Assembly (NCBI GenBank): GCA_009792885.1
Contig: WMCF01000153.1
Coordinates: 684,876 to 748,875, forward strand
Reading direction: 5' to 3'
Length of the DNA stretch: 64,000 nucleotides
DNA from: Eremophila alpestris peregrina
Taxonomy: Eukaryota; Chordata; Aves; Passeriformes; Alaudidae
Shown here: positions 36,791 through 48,330 of the stretch, one piece after another
Numbering within the stretch: the stretch's first letter is position 1
How the letters are laid out: each line of letters starts with the position of its first letter
Program-made: the position numbers and the translations under genes
Notes under the pieces: model-generated
Told to the model about the DNA's origin: nothing
Seen by the model: the letters and a program-made list of their open reading frames with translations, nothing else
Databases searched by the model: none

Positions 36791-37568
36791 TATCCTACTA
36801 AACCCCCAACACAGCTCCAGCTGGTCCCTCAGGTCCTGCCCCTGGCTACCAGAGAGAAGAGGTTGGTGTCTGCCTCTCTGCTTGTTCCAGTCTGTTTCAG
36901 AGTAGATATTTATGCCAGCAATTTTCAGTGGGAATCACTCCCATTTCAAAATCCAGTCCTCATATTCTGTGCTGGAATAATTGTTTTGCATTTGGAAGTC
37001 ACTTGTGATCTTCAGCTTCACCAGCTTCACCAGCTCCTCTCTCACACACATTGCTGTGCAGTCTGTCCTCTTCTGAGCCCTTATATGGGCTCAGAAGACA
37101 ATTTTCTTGGCCTTTTCCCACCACATTGGATCACTTTTCCTGGCTCCCCTCTCTCTTCTGGCCAATGTGTGGCTGAGCAGATCTGGGGAGTGGGAGAATC
37201 ATTAAAACTTTGTGACAAAAGCTCACGATGTGAGCAAGTCTCTCCTCTCTCTATCTCAGATTCCCTTAAATTGAGCTTGGTTCTGGAAAGCCTGCAAAGA
37301 CCCTGGAGCAGAAGGGAGTCAGCTGGGCGTGGACACACTTGGTCTGGAGACTGGGATCTTCATTAGAGCTGCTGTTTCTGAAAACACCTTTCAGGTTAGG
37401 CAAGAGCCAACTGCTTCTAAAACGGGAGCAGGATGGATCCAGGTGCTGGGGATCCTTGCACAAGGAGAAAATTATTGCTGTGGATTTTGGTATCTGTGGA
37501 TTTGGAGCCTGAAGGTTGTGTTAGATCTGAGCTGCCTGTCTGTCCATGGTGAATTGGGAATGTCCTTG

Positions 37569-37608
37569 GCTTTCTCCATACTCATCAGTGTATGAGTATG
37601 GAGAAAGC
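37569..37608. repeat. Perfect 17-bp inverted repeat (hairpin)
   Basis: Arms 37569-37585 and 37592-37608 are exact reverse complements around the 6-base loop CAGTGT. It stands just ahead of a CR1 fragment. The flanks do not extend the pairing. Confidence 0.85.
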
Positions 37609-37639
37609 AGGTGTTGGAATCAAAGACCCCCTCACTCTG

Positions 37640-37960
37640 CACAACTCCCTGACAGGAGGGTGCAGCTAGGGGGAATTTGTGCTCTATTCCCAGGGAACAG
37701 AGACAGGAGGAGAGGGCCTCAAATTGCACCAGGGGAGTTTCAGGTTGGACATCAGGAGGAATTACTTTTGGAAAGGGTTGTCAGACCTGGAAGGGGCTGC
37801 TCAGGGCAGTGGTGGAGTCTCCATCCCTGAAGGTGCCCAAGGAAGGACTGGACATGGCACTCAGTGCTCTGGGCTGGTGACAAGGTGGGGGGATCAGTCA
37901 CACATTGGACTCAATGATCCTGGGAGGTCTTTTCTAACCTCAGTGTTTCTGTGAAGTCTT
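37640..37960 (+). repeat. CR1 fragment
   Basis: GGAGAGGGCCTCAAATTGCA through GTTGGACATCAGGAGGAATT to GGGAGGTCTTTTCTAACC. Confidence 0.8.
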
Positions 37961-38539
37961 TGAAAATTGCTGACAGTAACGTGAACCTTTTCAGTGGTTT
38001 GTGAATTGTTAAGGACTTTCTTGTCCCTGACGTTCTGGCTGGGTTTCTACTTGCAGAGTTATGTCAAAAGTTTCTTCTCCAGCAGGAGCCTGGCAACAGC
38101 ACCCTGGTTTGGAAACCATGGGCATCCTTACAGGACAACCATTCCACTCCTTTCACTGGCATTACATTTTAAGAACCTCTCTCTGGTAGATCAGGATGAA
38201 CCAGTTGTGCATCAAATCAACCTTCCCCCCAGTTGCAAAAGGCCATAATTTTGTACAGATGAGATACAGGAAAGGCTAGCAGGCCTAGAAAGGGAACTGT
38301 TTGCTGGATCCAGCCTTGGAGAAGCAGAAAGAAGCCATAGTTTTTCTTTAAGCACTGGCTTCAACAGGGACCTGGTCTCTTCAAGCACCAGTTCAGAGGA
38401 TCCCAGTGTGCACACATGGGGCTCCTATAGTGTTTATGTGCTGGTGTAGGGACAGTTCAGGGGCTCTGGAGAAGCTCCTTGCTTTGGCTGCCTCTCCTCT
38501 GGTTGCAGGGAAGCCTCGGGAGAGCCAAGGTGAGGCTGC

Positions 38540-39230
38540 AGACACCTTGTTACTCTGGGTGGGTGGTCACAGGGTCCCAAAGAGCGACTTGGGTTCTCTG
38601 AGCCCGGGATTGTGGGATTGTGAGGGCACGACTGTAATGGCACTGACAAAGCAGTGAAGGGACAGGTTCTCCTTTGGATGTCCGAAGGCTGTTTATTTAG
38701 GAACACAGGCAGGAATAGAAAAGGGGTCCAGGGACATCAGGGACAAGAACATCTTCAAATAAAATCCGGGGACAAGAACCAGGTGGGGCCAAGGGCACAG
38801 GGTTATAAAAGAGACAAAAGGGGTGGATCTGAGGGTTGAGGTCCAATAGGGATAGGGAAAAGTGGTGCAAAGGGGTGGCTAGGAACCGGGGGGGGGCTAA
38901 CAGGGGTGGAGTACTGCAGCAAAAGTAAGCCAATGGGATTTAAAGGAAGGAAGAAAACTCTAAGAGGGGTGCATATATGATGAATGGGGGTTGCACAGGG
39001 GTGGCACCAACAGACTAACCAATAATGTAATAGAAGATACTGTCATGTGGCTGCAAAGGTCCCTGGGAGGGAGGCTTTCCTTGCCATATAATCTAAAAGG
39101 GTGTCTCTCCCCATTTGCCTTGACCCCTCCAGGGTTGAGGCACAGCTACTTTGGTGGTAAGTTCCTGGGTGTCCACAGCCTCTCTCCAGTTTTTCAATGA
39201 AAATTGGAGGAGAAGGGTCCCTGGCAAAGC
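38540..39230 (-). mobile_element. Probable endogenous-retrovirus LTR, minus strand
   Basis: Read on the minus strand it shows LTR order: CCAAT-type boxes (ATTGG near 38930 and 38848), a TATA-like TTTTATAAC near 38815, then AATAAA at 38697-38692 about 120 bases on. Ends and target-site duplication were not found, so the borders are approximate. No internal viral genes are adjacent. Confidence 0.5.
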
Positions 39231-39912
39231 CAGAGGATCAGGCAGCACAGCCAATGCCTTTCTATATTATTATTGTTTTCCTCAGTTTCTTCAGGAAATA
39301 TCACTGAGTGTTGTCAATTTTATTGTTGCCAAGGATTTGATTTTGTTCTTTAGGTTGTAGGTGATAATCATCATGGTTTTATGGGACCTTGGGATACTCC
39401 CTTTTGAGAATCTGCAGCTCTCAATCCTGGCTCGAATTAAGAGTCATTGCTCCTTTGAAGTGCCAGCTGCTAGAGCAAGACCTGGTGTGCAGATGATGAA
39501 TAATGAAACATTTGTTTTTCAGCCCAGTCATTCTGGCTATTGCGAAGCTCCTTTTCACACAGTTGTTTTAGGAGATGAAATACCGTTGGAGCAGTCCCAG
39601 ATTATACCTGCATTTTCCTTGCTTATGCAGATGCTGTCTGAACATGTGCCTGCCTCTGGCCAGGAAAACATCAGGAGTCACTGCTCTTGCTTTATTTTTT
39701 TGTCTAGACTTTTGGCACTTTTCCGACTTTCCCCACTGTGCATGCAGAATATCCAGCTGCTCAGCTTGGTTCCTCCAGTGTCTGTAGGACAGGGTCTGGC
39801 TGCTCAGATCACTGTTTTTCTCCCCTCCAAAATACTGATTTCTGATTTCCTGGACATCTTTCAGCCAGCTCACTTGGTGAAGATCAATGTTTGCCCAAAG
39901 TGAGACAGCCTG

Positions 39913-40030
39913 GGGTCATAGAATAATGGAATCATGGAATGGTTTGGGCTGGAATGATCAGGGACACTTTCTATTATCCCAGGTTGTTCCAAGCCCCATC
40001 CTGGTCTTGGACACTTCCAGAGATGAGGCA
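39913..40030 (-). repeat. CR1 tail just upstream of AGPAT
   Basis: GTCATAGAATAATGGAATCA and ATGGTTTGGGCTGGAATGAT, with a small internal deletion. Confidence 0.8.
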
Positions 40031-40398
40031 GCCACATCTCTAGGCAGGGTTTTGCTGTCCATCCTGCTTCTCCCTACTAAAGATTTTCTTAAAATATCTC
40101 AGGGTTCCTAAACACTGCCAGCCCCACAGCCCCAGCACAGAGACAGCTTTGCTGCTGTGTCTGCCCTGTTGCCATCCAGCCCTCCTGGAGCTCTTGCAGT
40201 GCCATTGCTAAACTGGCTTCCCACAGTGCGTGCAGCTTCCAGCAGAGTGCACAGCCTGGCTGAAGCCTCACTCCCAAACCTCGTTCCAGCTTTGCACCAC
40301 CCACACATAGCTGATGGAGGGAGTCTCACCTTTGCTCTACATCACCAGCTGCTTGTGACTCGTTCACTGCTCTGCTCAACACGCACCAGGCTGCAAGG

Positions 40399-43300
40399 AT
40401 GGAGCTTTTCCTCCTTCATTACCCCTTTACCTGTCTGCTCGTCGCCTTTTTAGTCCTCTACCAGGTGAAACCTGCATTCAGATTCTTCTGCAAGATGACT
40501 TTCTATAAGTTGTGGCTCTTCACCATAAGCATTGCAGTTGCCATCCTCAGTATTCCTCGTGGACGTAATGTGGACAACATGATGTAAGTTTTCTGTGACT
40601 CCTTTCTGTCCTGAGAATTGATAGAGTCCACTATCCAGTGCTTTGATTTGCAGGGTCCTGAGGGGGATTGGTTGTATATTGGTGTGGGGAGATGACAGAC
40701 TCTGTAATTCAGAGAAGGGGTGTGAGCTTTAATACTGCTTTGGGGTTGATAAAAATAATAATAAATTACCAAAAGAAAGGATGTAAAAGGGGACATAGAT
40801 TTGCCAAAGCAGGTAATGCCAACAATTTGGATGTAATGCATGTTGCTTTTTTACTAGAGCTCTTTCATCTGGTCTTTGGAGCTGTATTTCCCTTCTCCCC
40901 ATGGCTGAGCACTCCATTACTAAGTTGCATTGAGAAAGCCACTGCAGGGGCTCTTCCCATTCTCTGCTCTGAGCCAGTGCACACCTGAAACATCACCATG
41001 GTGCAGTGCTGGCCCCTGCATGGACACTGGTGTCCCCATCAGCTCAGTGACAGCCTAGTATCCCAGGTCTGGCAGTCCCCCAGCCCATCCCATTGCTGCC
41101 CATCCTCTCCAGGCTGTGGACTCGCCTGGAGGCTGTGTGGGGTGTCAGGGAGTCATCAGTGGTGGTGGCAATCAAGAACCTGGGCTGAGTGGGGACAAGA
41201 TGATGGCTCTGCTACACGGCACCACAGTGCTTGAACCTTCCTGAAGGGCTGCAGAAGCAGGATTTAATATTCCATTTTATGCTTCAGTGGGAATTCATAT
41301 TTCCTAACTGAGCATCAGCCTTTTGCTTTGGGAAATTTTCTTCACCTCTTGACTTCGGTGCCTGACCTTTTTTTTTTTTAGATGTTATTTTCCAATATCT
41401 CTTCAAATAGGGCTCCCAGCATTGTGGCCTAATGTCACCTAGAGGCAAATGCCCCTCTTTCCGCAGCCAGCAGGGTTAGGCACAGGTTTACTGCAGCCCA
41501 TATTCCCAACCCAGCAAGGTGAGGAGGAAAGCAGAGTACAAAGGTGTGCTGTGAATCTGGATATTATATAAATTTTTTTGATCCATGGAACTTCTGGAGC
41601 TGTAGTTGCTGGGTCATTGGTCATGTATGGCTTAAGGGAAACCTGCCAGGTGTATTTGTCTTCTGTAATTAAATAATTATCTGCAGAGGGGCACTAATTT
41701 TTCTTCTCCAAGTCATGGTCAAAGCTGTATGTAGGATACTGCCAGAAGCAGTGCATGCAGTGGGCTGGTTTGTGTGTGGAGTTTGGTTCCAAATTTCAGC
41801 ATCTCTTTGGCTAATTTCCACTCCTCTTTTCCAGGTTTTTGCGCACATTGACCCAGCCACTCAAATACATCTTTGGCATTCAGATAGTGGTGAAGGGCAA
41901 GGAGAACCTCAGGACTAAGAAACCTTTTGTCCTGGTGCTGAATCACCAGACCTCCCTTGACATCATGGGTATGTGGTGATCCTGCCTCCTGCTCCTGGCC
42001 CCAGATGTTTGTAGGGATCGGTCATATGGAATCTCAGGTGCCACAGGCAGAAGGGCAAGAGTGGCTGCTATAGAGCCCTTCACCAGCCAGCCCCAAGCCA
42101 GGGCTGATCTCCAGGGTGTCAGAGGAATTTTCAAGCTACATCAGCTTCACCCTCTCCAGGGGAATGGGACAAGGCTCTCAGCTGACCACAGCCCTCTCAT
42201 AGCTGCTCTCCTTCAATGCCAGTCCTAAGCAGATGGTCTGGACACCCCTGGAATTCCCCAGGGATTCTATGAAGCTTCAGGCATGGCATCTCCTAGAGCA
42301 GAGGGCTGTTGCCCAGAATCTAGTGGGACCCTGAATGCAGATGATGAGTTGCTCTCTCCTTGCTGTCCCCTTGCAGTGATGATGGAGATACTGCCGAGGC
42401 GCTGTGTGCCCATTGCAAAGAAGGAGATCCTGTACATGGGCACATTTGGCCTGGCCTGCTGGCTCGCAGGGGTCATCTTCATCGACCGCAAGAGGAGGGA
42501 AAAGTCCATTGGCACCCTGACAGAGGTGGCACACTCCCTGCACAAGGACAACGTGAGTGGGGAGGAGTCCAGTGAGGAGCCGCTGGAAAACAGGAATCTG
42601 GATGTGGGTGGAAAGAGATCTTTGTCTCTGGGCTGGGCACTGAGCAGAACAGAGTGAGAGCATTACTGTGTTGTGTTCCCATGAATGGAGGTCAGGGGTA
42701 CAGAGATGAGCCCCAGGGCACCATCCCTCTGCAGTGGCTTACAATTGTACCTGGAGGTCTTTTTGCCCTAATGTCTTCTCCCTCCTGCAGTTGCGTGTCT
42801 TGATCTTCCCTGAAGGAACTCGCAACCATGGTGGCTCCATGTTGCCCTTCAAACGTGGGGCCTTCCAGCTGGCTGTGAAAGCCCAGGTGAGACCTATCTT
42901 CCTTCTGCCCCTGGAGTGTGATTTGCCTACTGTGGTCCACCAGCAAACCAGGGCCCTGGTTTCCCCATGGATTGAGTACATATCCAGGAGCCCTTGGAGG
43001 TTTGCAGGTGGCACAGGAGGGATCTGTTTCTGTGACAAGTGGAAAACCTTTGCTACTGCTTGGGATAAAAGTGGGTGACCTTGACAAGAGCCCTGGTCCT
43101 GCACAGGAAAGTTTCTGCTGAGTTGGCCTCTGTAAATAGGAATTTGACAATCCACAGTTGTTGGCCTAAATACAGAGCTGAAAATACAAAACCCAAAAGC
43201 AAGGACATGGGGTGATACAGTTAAATGATCTAAATATTCAAATAATCCTCTGAGTGTCTGCTGTGACACTGATGGTGATAATTATCAACAAGGTGCAGGA

Positions 43301-45916
43301 TTCACCTGAAAACATTTGAACTGTTGAATTTTGGAGGAAGGATCAGAGATGTGTATATTCACTGTAGACTGCCTCCCCTCCAGGTGCCCATTATTCCTGT
43401 AGTGTTGTCTTCCTATGACACCTTCTACAACCAGAAGGAGAAGAAATTTACATCAGGTGAGGATGACCTGGGGCAAAGAATGATCTGGGTGGTTGGGCAA
43501 GCTCAGTCCTTGGAGCCATGACCACGTTGGGGAGAGGACCACGTGTAATATGAACATGGCACCCAGAAAGCAAGAGTTTCTGTCTTTGTGGAAAGAAATG
43601 GGGCATTTCAGGCATCACTTTTTCCTCTCCCCTTGGATTTCTCACTGCTTGTCCAATACCTGTCCAAGAGAACTTGGAGGAGCAGCAGAGTCCTGGGGCG
43701 GGTCCTGCCCCTGACCCCCCCCACACTGCCCTTAGATCTGCAGTTTCATGGAGAGCTAGAAAACATTTATGGTAACAAAAATTTCTACTGGCCACTGATA
43801 AAATTTTAGGGAAAGAAATAACACAAATCTTGGGCTTCAGAAGGAAAATGCAGAAAAAAATGGTAAAAATGACAACAGAGAAAAGTAGCCCATCCTGTTT
43901 CTTTGCTCCCTTAGCTGCCGCCCACCTTAAAATGGATTTCTGCCACTTCCCACTCTTTCCCAGGCTAGTCCTGGTGTTCCCTGAGGAGAGGACCTGCATC
44001 TAAAATTCTCATTCCTCCCATTGTTATGCCTGGGTGTAATCATTCCCTTGCAGGCAGACACCTGGAAAGAGAGAGTGATGCAAATGATAAATATGGAATT
44101 GCCTGTTTCCAGTCATTTTTCACCTGCTGGGTTTATCCTCTTCCTGTTCACACACAAAAGTCTTTTGGATCTGGAAGTGTTCCCCCACCTGAGGGTCAAT
44201 GAGCAGGGATTTTGTCATCCTGGTTCCTTTCCTTCACATCCCTGATCTGGGAAATCCGAGAATAACCTCCTGGAGAGGAATATTTGAAGCAGCTGAACAT
44301 TTTGCTTTGAACAAGGCCAAGTCTAAAGACAGATGAATTAGCTTTGTGACTAGTCCAGAAAAGGTTGTATTAACTCCAAGGATGGATATTCCAATAATTC
44401 CCTGAGCTTTTTAGGAAAGACTTTTTGCAGTTACATGTTCATTCGCCTATATACAACTTCAGTCACTCTAAGAATTCAGCTCTAAGATCAGCTGATCTCT
44501 GAGCCCTTTTCCAAATGGCTGTTTAACAGGCAGGACCTGCACTGCAGAAGAAAGAACCCTAGTTAGCTTTTCTTGTACTTTCCCACTTTCCCCACCTGGA
44601 AGTTTTGCAGAGCTGATTCTGAAGATGGTGGTCTCAGGTGAAGATTCCTGCACACTGAGCAGGTCTGTGGGTCAGGACAGCTCTGTGTGTCTGCAGTGGC
44701 TCTGGGTGTACTGAGTAGCCTCTTGAAAGCCCAGCTCTGTGTCTGGTGTTGCATGCTGTCATTCATGGACCATGTCAGGTGCTTGCTGGAAGTCTGGTCC
44801 CAAGGAACCTGAATTTTCAGCACAACCTTGTCATCACTCTGCTCTTTCAGTAGGAGCAAGTGAAGTGAGGTACCAGCCTGGCTTTGGGTGTAAGATGTGC
44901 AGGCAGATAACACACAATCATGAAATCACAGAAGGGTTTGGGTTGGAAGGGACTTGAAGCTCATTTCATTCCACCTCTGACCATGGGCAAGGACACCTTC
45001 CACTAGACGAGATTGCTCCAAGCCCCATCCAAAATGACAAACCCTTTTCTTTAGTGAAGTTCTTCTCTATGCTTGTTTTGCCTCCATCCCACAGCTCTGC
45101 TGCCAGCACTGCTGGATCTCATTCCAGGCACACGTGTAAAGTCATGCAAGAACATTACAACATATCACAGACTCTCCCCAGATCCCCAGGTTTCTGTCTG
45201 TGCAGGCACTGTCTTGTCTCCACTGGGCCAAAACAGGGGACTCTTGGTGCCAAAATAGAAGAGCATGATGGCAGCTCCCCATGTTTTCCAGTTTGCACCA
45301 GTTCATTGCTTAGGTGCTTCCTTGGAGAAATCTGGCATACCAGGGAATCCTGGCCACAATTTCTCTCATCCCAAAGTGTGCTTCTGCAAGGAGGGACAGT
45401 ACTAAATTTGGTGTATATAGGCAGAGCTCAGCCAGTTTGGATGTGTTGTATTAAACATCTTCTCTTTGCCTGCGATCTAGACAGACCCTGAGATGTTTCC
45501 ACTGTGAAAACTCATCCTATATGAAATATTGCATTGTGTTGGAGGAGAGATTCACCTGTTTCCATATTTATGATTCTTGTGCTCTCTGTGAATGGAAAAA
45601 GCCCAGGTTGGGTTTTTGCTGTGTGCATTTGGGATGTGGCTGGGCTCCCACACTACTTGTGTGGGAATGAGGGCATTTCCTTGGCTGGCACCAACCCTCC
45701 TGCTGTACTGCCTCCAGCTCTTCTATACCACTCATGGTTTTTTTTTTCTCCCTGTCTCACCTTCTTCCAGGAAATATGATCATCCAGATCCTGCCAGAAG
45801 TGGAGACGCTGGGCCTGGGCCCAGATGATGTTCCTAAGCTGACAGAGCAGGTCCGTGACTCCATGCTTTCCGCCTACCAGGGGATGTCAGGAATGACGAA
45901 CAGAGCTTCCCATTAG
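40399..45916 (+). CDS. 1-acyl-sn-glycerol-3-phosphate acyltransferase, AGPAT1/2 type
   Basis: Acylates lysophosphatidic acid to phosphatidic acid in glycerolipid synthesis, in the ER membrane. Coding exons: 40399-40583, 41835-41968, 42377-42552, 42791-42886, 43384-43456, 45771-45916. They join in frame to 269 residues; AGPAT1 and AGPAT2 are about 280. Two N-terminal hydrophobic segments (about 4-21 and 37-52) precede the catalytic domain. The acyltransferase motifs are intact: NHQTSLD (98-104, the NHx4D catalytic pair), GVIFIDRKR (138-146), FPEGTRNHGGS (171-181, phosphate binding) and VPIIPVV (198-204). The start has A at -3 and G at +4. All splice sites are GT/AG, and there is no frameshift or premature stop, so it looks functional. 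Whether it is AGPAT1, AGPAT2 or a separate avian paralogue cannot be settled by eye. Confidence 0.9.
41835..41968 (+). CDS. AGPAT exon with catalytic NHx4D motif
   Basis: Phase 2 to phase 1 exon. Encodes VLNHQTSLDIM with His99 and Asp104 as the catalytic dyad of the glycerolipid acyltransferase family. Confidence 0.9.
42791..42886 (+). CDS. AGPAT exon with EGTR motif
   Basis: A 32-codon exon, phase 0 at both ends. It carries IFPEGTRNHGGSMLPFKRGA, the substrate-phosphate binding motif and its conserved extension. Confidence 0.9.
44928..45030 (-). repeat. CR1 tail in last AGPAT intron
   Basis: CACAGAAGGGTTTGGGTTGG through GGGCAAGGACACCTTCCACT. Confidence 0.8.
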
Positions 45917-46146
45917 TGATCCCATCTTCCAGCTCCAGCTGTGTGTGCCCCAGCTGAGGGGAAGCCATGGCAACCACAGGAAGGTCTGGCAGCAGAGACA
46001 ATTGTGGGTTGCAACACTGACATACCAGAGACAGGCAAATCATCCACCAAGGAGAGAAGCTTCCCAGGGGAAAGTTGCTGTGCACCTCCCAGAGAACTGT
46101 GCCACCCAGGGGGACAGACACACAGTGGAGAACTGGACATTTCTGT

Positions 46147-46871
46147 TGTCTTGGTTTGGAAAGACAGGTGTCTGCTAAGGAAGGCAGGAGCCTCCCTGGA
46201 AGATGTAAACCCCCTCCCTCCAAATTATTATAATTTTGAAATTAAGGGGCTCTCAGGCAAAGATATGGGAATAGGAATAGCAGTTTTTTACTAGGAAAAT
46301 TAAAATAAAAATGAAACAATAAAAAAAAAAAAGAAAGAAAACACTGACAAGAGTCAGAATAGAACCTGACAGCCTGTTAGTCAGGGTGTTGGTAGCAGTC
46401 TTATTAAAATCATGGCTGCAGATGAGGTTCTGTGGAAAACAAGGATCCTGTAGAAAGGTGTAGGTTTCCTCTGAAGGTCCAGTGGTGGTGAGATAGGTCT
46501 GGTCTTCCTCTGGGAAACCAGCGTAAACAGGCTGCTCTGGTGTTCTGAATCTCAGATTTTTATCTGGGTAGGAATGCTTGGCTCCTCCCCCTGAGTGGAG
46601 CATCTCACAATGGGATGATGTGATTTTATGAGTCATGCAGTGAAACTCAATGGCCCATTAAAAGAAGATATCCCCCTGGAGGGAGGATGGGTCATGGAAG
46701 AGATAAAGACCACTGCCTCGCCTGGTTTTAACAGCTGGCCCATTAACAGAAGATACTCCCCACCTGGAGTTATGAGGAATGGAAGAGATAAAGAACACTG
46801 CCCCACCTGGTTATAACAGATGGAAATAGAATAAATACTTTTGGTTACATCTTGCATTGCAACCTAAGACA
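46147..46871 (+). mobile_element. Solo LTR of an endogenous retrovirus
   Basis: A 725-bp element beginning TGTCTTGG and ending CTAAGACA, flanked on both sides by CTGT (46143-46146 and 46872-46875) as a target-site duplication. An AATAAA at 46830-46835 sits near its 3' end as in an LTR R region. There is an A-rich tract near 46320 and an imperfect internal duplication around 46650-46800. No gag, pol or env is adjacent, so it is a recombined solo LTR. It resembles LTRs I associate with songbird genomes. Confidence 0.7.
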
Positions 46872-47339
46872 CTGTGCAATCATATTGCTGAGACTATCCC
46901 ACCAGCCAGACTCCAGGCAGAGCTGGGCCCTTGCTGTTATCATTGTTGCCTGCTTATAACCATTTTCCCCTGTTCAGATCCAACAAGGTGGAGGCATTGA
47001 TCCCAAGCCTGTGACCATGCTGCCTGGGAAGTGGCTGCCTTGGGGTTTGAGGGCTGCCACATTCCCCTGGAACACACTCAGGAGAAGGTGCTGTTTTCTT
47101 CCTCTTCCATGGGGAAGATTTGGGACGTACCTCTGCCATGACAGACAGAAACCAGGGCAGCTTTGGGAGAGGGGAATTAAAGACATTACATGTGTCTACA
47201 GGGCTTGGTGGTATCTTTGGCATATTTAGCCGTCCTTTTAAGCTGAGGAAGATTTTGATTTCAGGGTTGGGTGAGAGGGACATGTCTGGGGAGTCAGAAA
47301 CCAGAGGCAAACAGCAGGAGTATGCTGCCTAATATCCTT

Positions 47340-47510
47340 GTCATGCCCAGATGGATTCATTATCCCTAGAAGTGTTCAAAAGATGTGTATATCTGGTGCT
47401 TAGGGTTTAGTGGTTGACCTGGCTGTGCTGGGTTAATGGATTCAATGATCTTGGAGTGTTTTTCCAGCCTTATTGATTCTGCAGTTCTGTGATGATTCTA
47501 TGATAACCTC
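47340..47510 (+). repeat. CR1 tail fragment
   Basis: GGATTCAATGATCTTGGAGT to the tail CTGTGATGATTCTATGAT. Confidence 0.7.
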
Positions 47511-47694
47511 ATGATTTTTAGCACAATCTTTCAACTCAAACGCACTGCAGCTCCTGATTTCTGAGTCCAGCCTTCTGCCTTCTCTGACAGAGGATGCCCA
47601 CTAGCCATGCATGTGATTTGCTTTTTTCTGCTGGTGTGTTTGTCTATGAACTAGAGCCAAATAATGTTTTGGACACAGGTCTGACTTACACAGA

Positions 47695-48330
47695 ATCACA
47701 CACATATTCACAGAATCATTTAGGTTAGAAAAGCCCTCTAGAATCATCGGGTCCCACCTGTGACTGATCCTCACCTTCTCAACCAGCTCAGAGCACTGAG
47801 TGCCATATCTAGTCCTTCCTTGGACACTTCCAGAGACTCCAAACCACCCTGGGCAGCCCCTTCCAATGCCTGACCACCCTTTCCATGGAGAAATTCCTCC
47901 TGATGTCCACCCTGAGCCTGTCCTGGCCCAGCCTGAGGCCGTTCCCTCTCCTCCTGTCCCTGTTCCCTGAGAGCAGAGCCCGACCCCTCTGACTGTCCCC
48001 TCCTGGCAGGGAGTTGTGCAGAGCTACAGGTCCCCCCTGAGCCACCTTTTCTCCAGGCTGAGCCCCTTTCCCAGCTCCCTCAGCTGCTCCTGGTGCTCCA
48101 GCATCTTCCCAGCTCCATTCCCTTCTTTGGACATGCTCCAGCTTTTCACTTTCTTGCAGTGAGAGGCCCAAAACTGAGCACAGGATTTGAGGTGGGGCCT
48201 CAGCAGTGCCAGCACAGGGGGACAGTCACTGCCCTGGTCCTGCTGGTCACACTGTGTCTGACACAGCCCAGATACCATTGGTCTCTCGCCCATCTGGGCA
48301 TACTTGGGCTCTTGTTCATCCACTGTCAAC
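47695..48330 (-). repeat. CR1 LINE, about 640 bp
   Basis: From ATTCACAGAATCATTTAGG through the CCTCTCCTCCTGTCCCTGTT block to CTTGGGCTCTTGTTCATCC; the longest single CR1 tail in this gap. Confidence 0.85.

Larger units (their letters stand above)
34941..40398. other. Intergenic region MPO-AGPAT
   Basis: No gene recognised. It holds CR1 pieces, a likely minus-strand retroviral LTR at 38.5-39.2 kb and a perfect hairpin at 37569-37608. No clear TATA box precedes the AGPAT start. Confidence 0.55.

Noticed and set aside
39361..39903. Plus-strand 180-codon frame between MPO and AGPAT
   Set aside because: No recognisable domain or splice context, and composition like surrounding noncoding DNA. Could be tested by transcript data.
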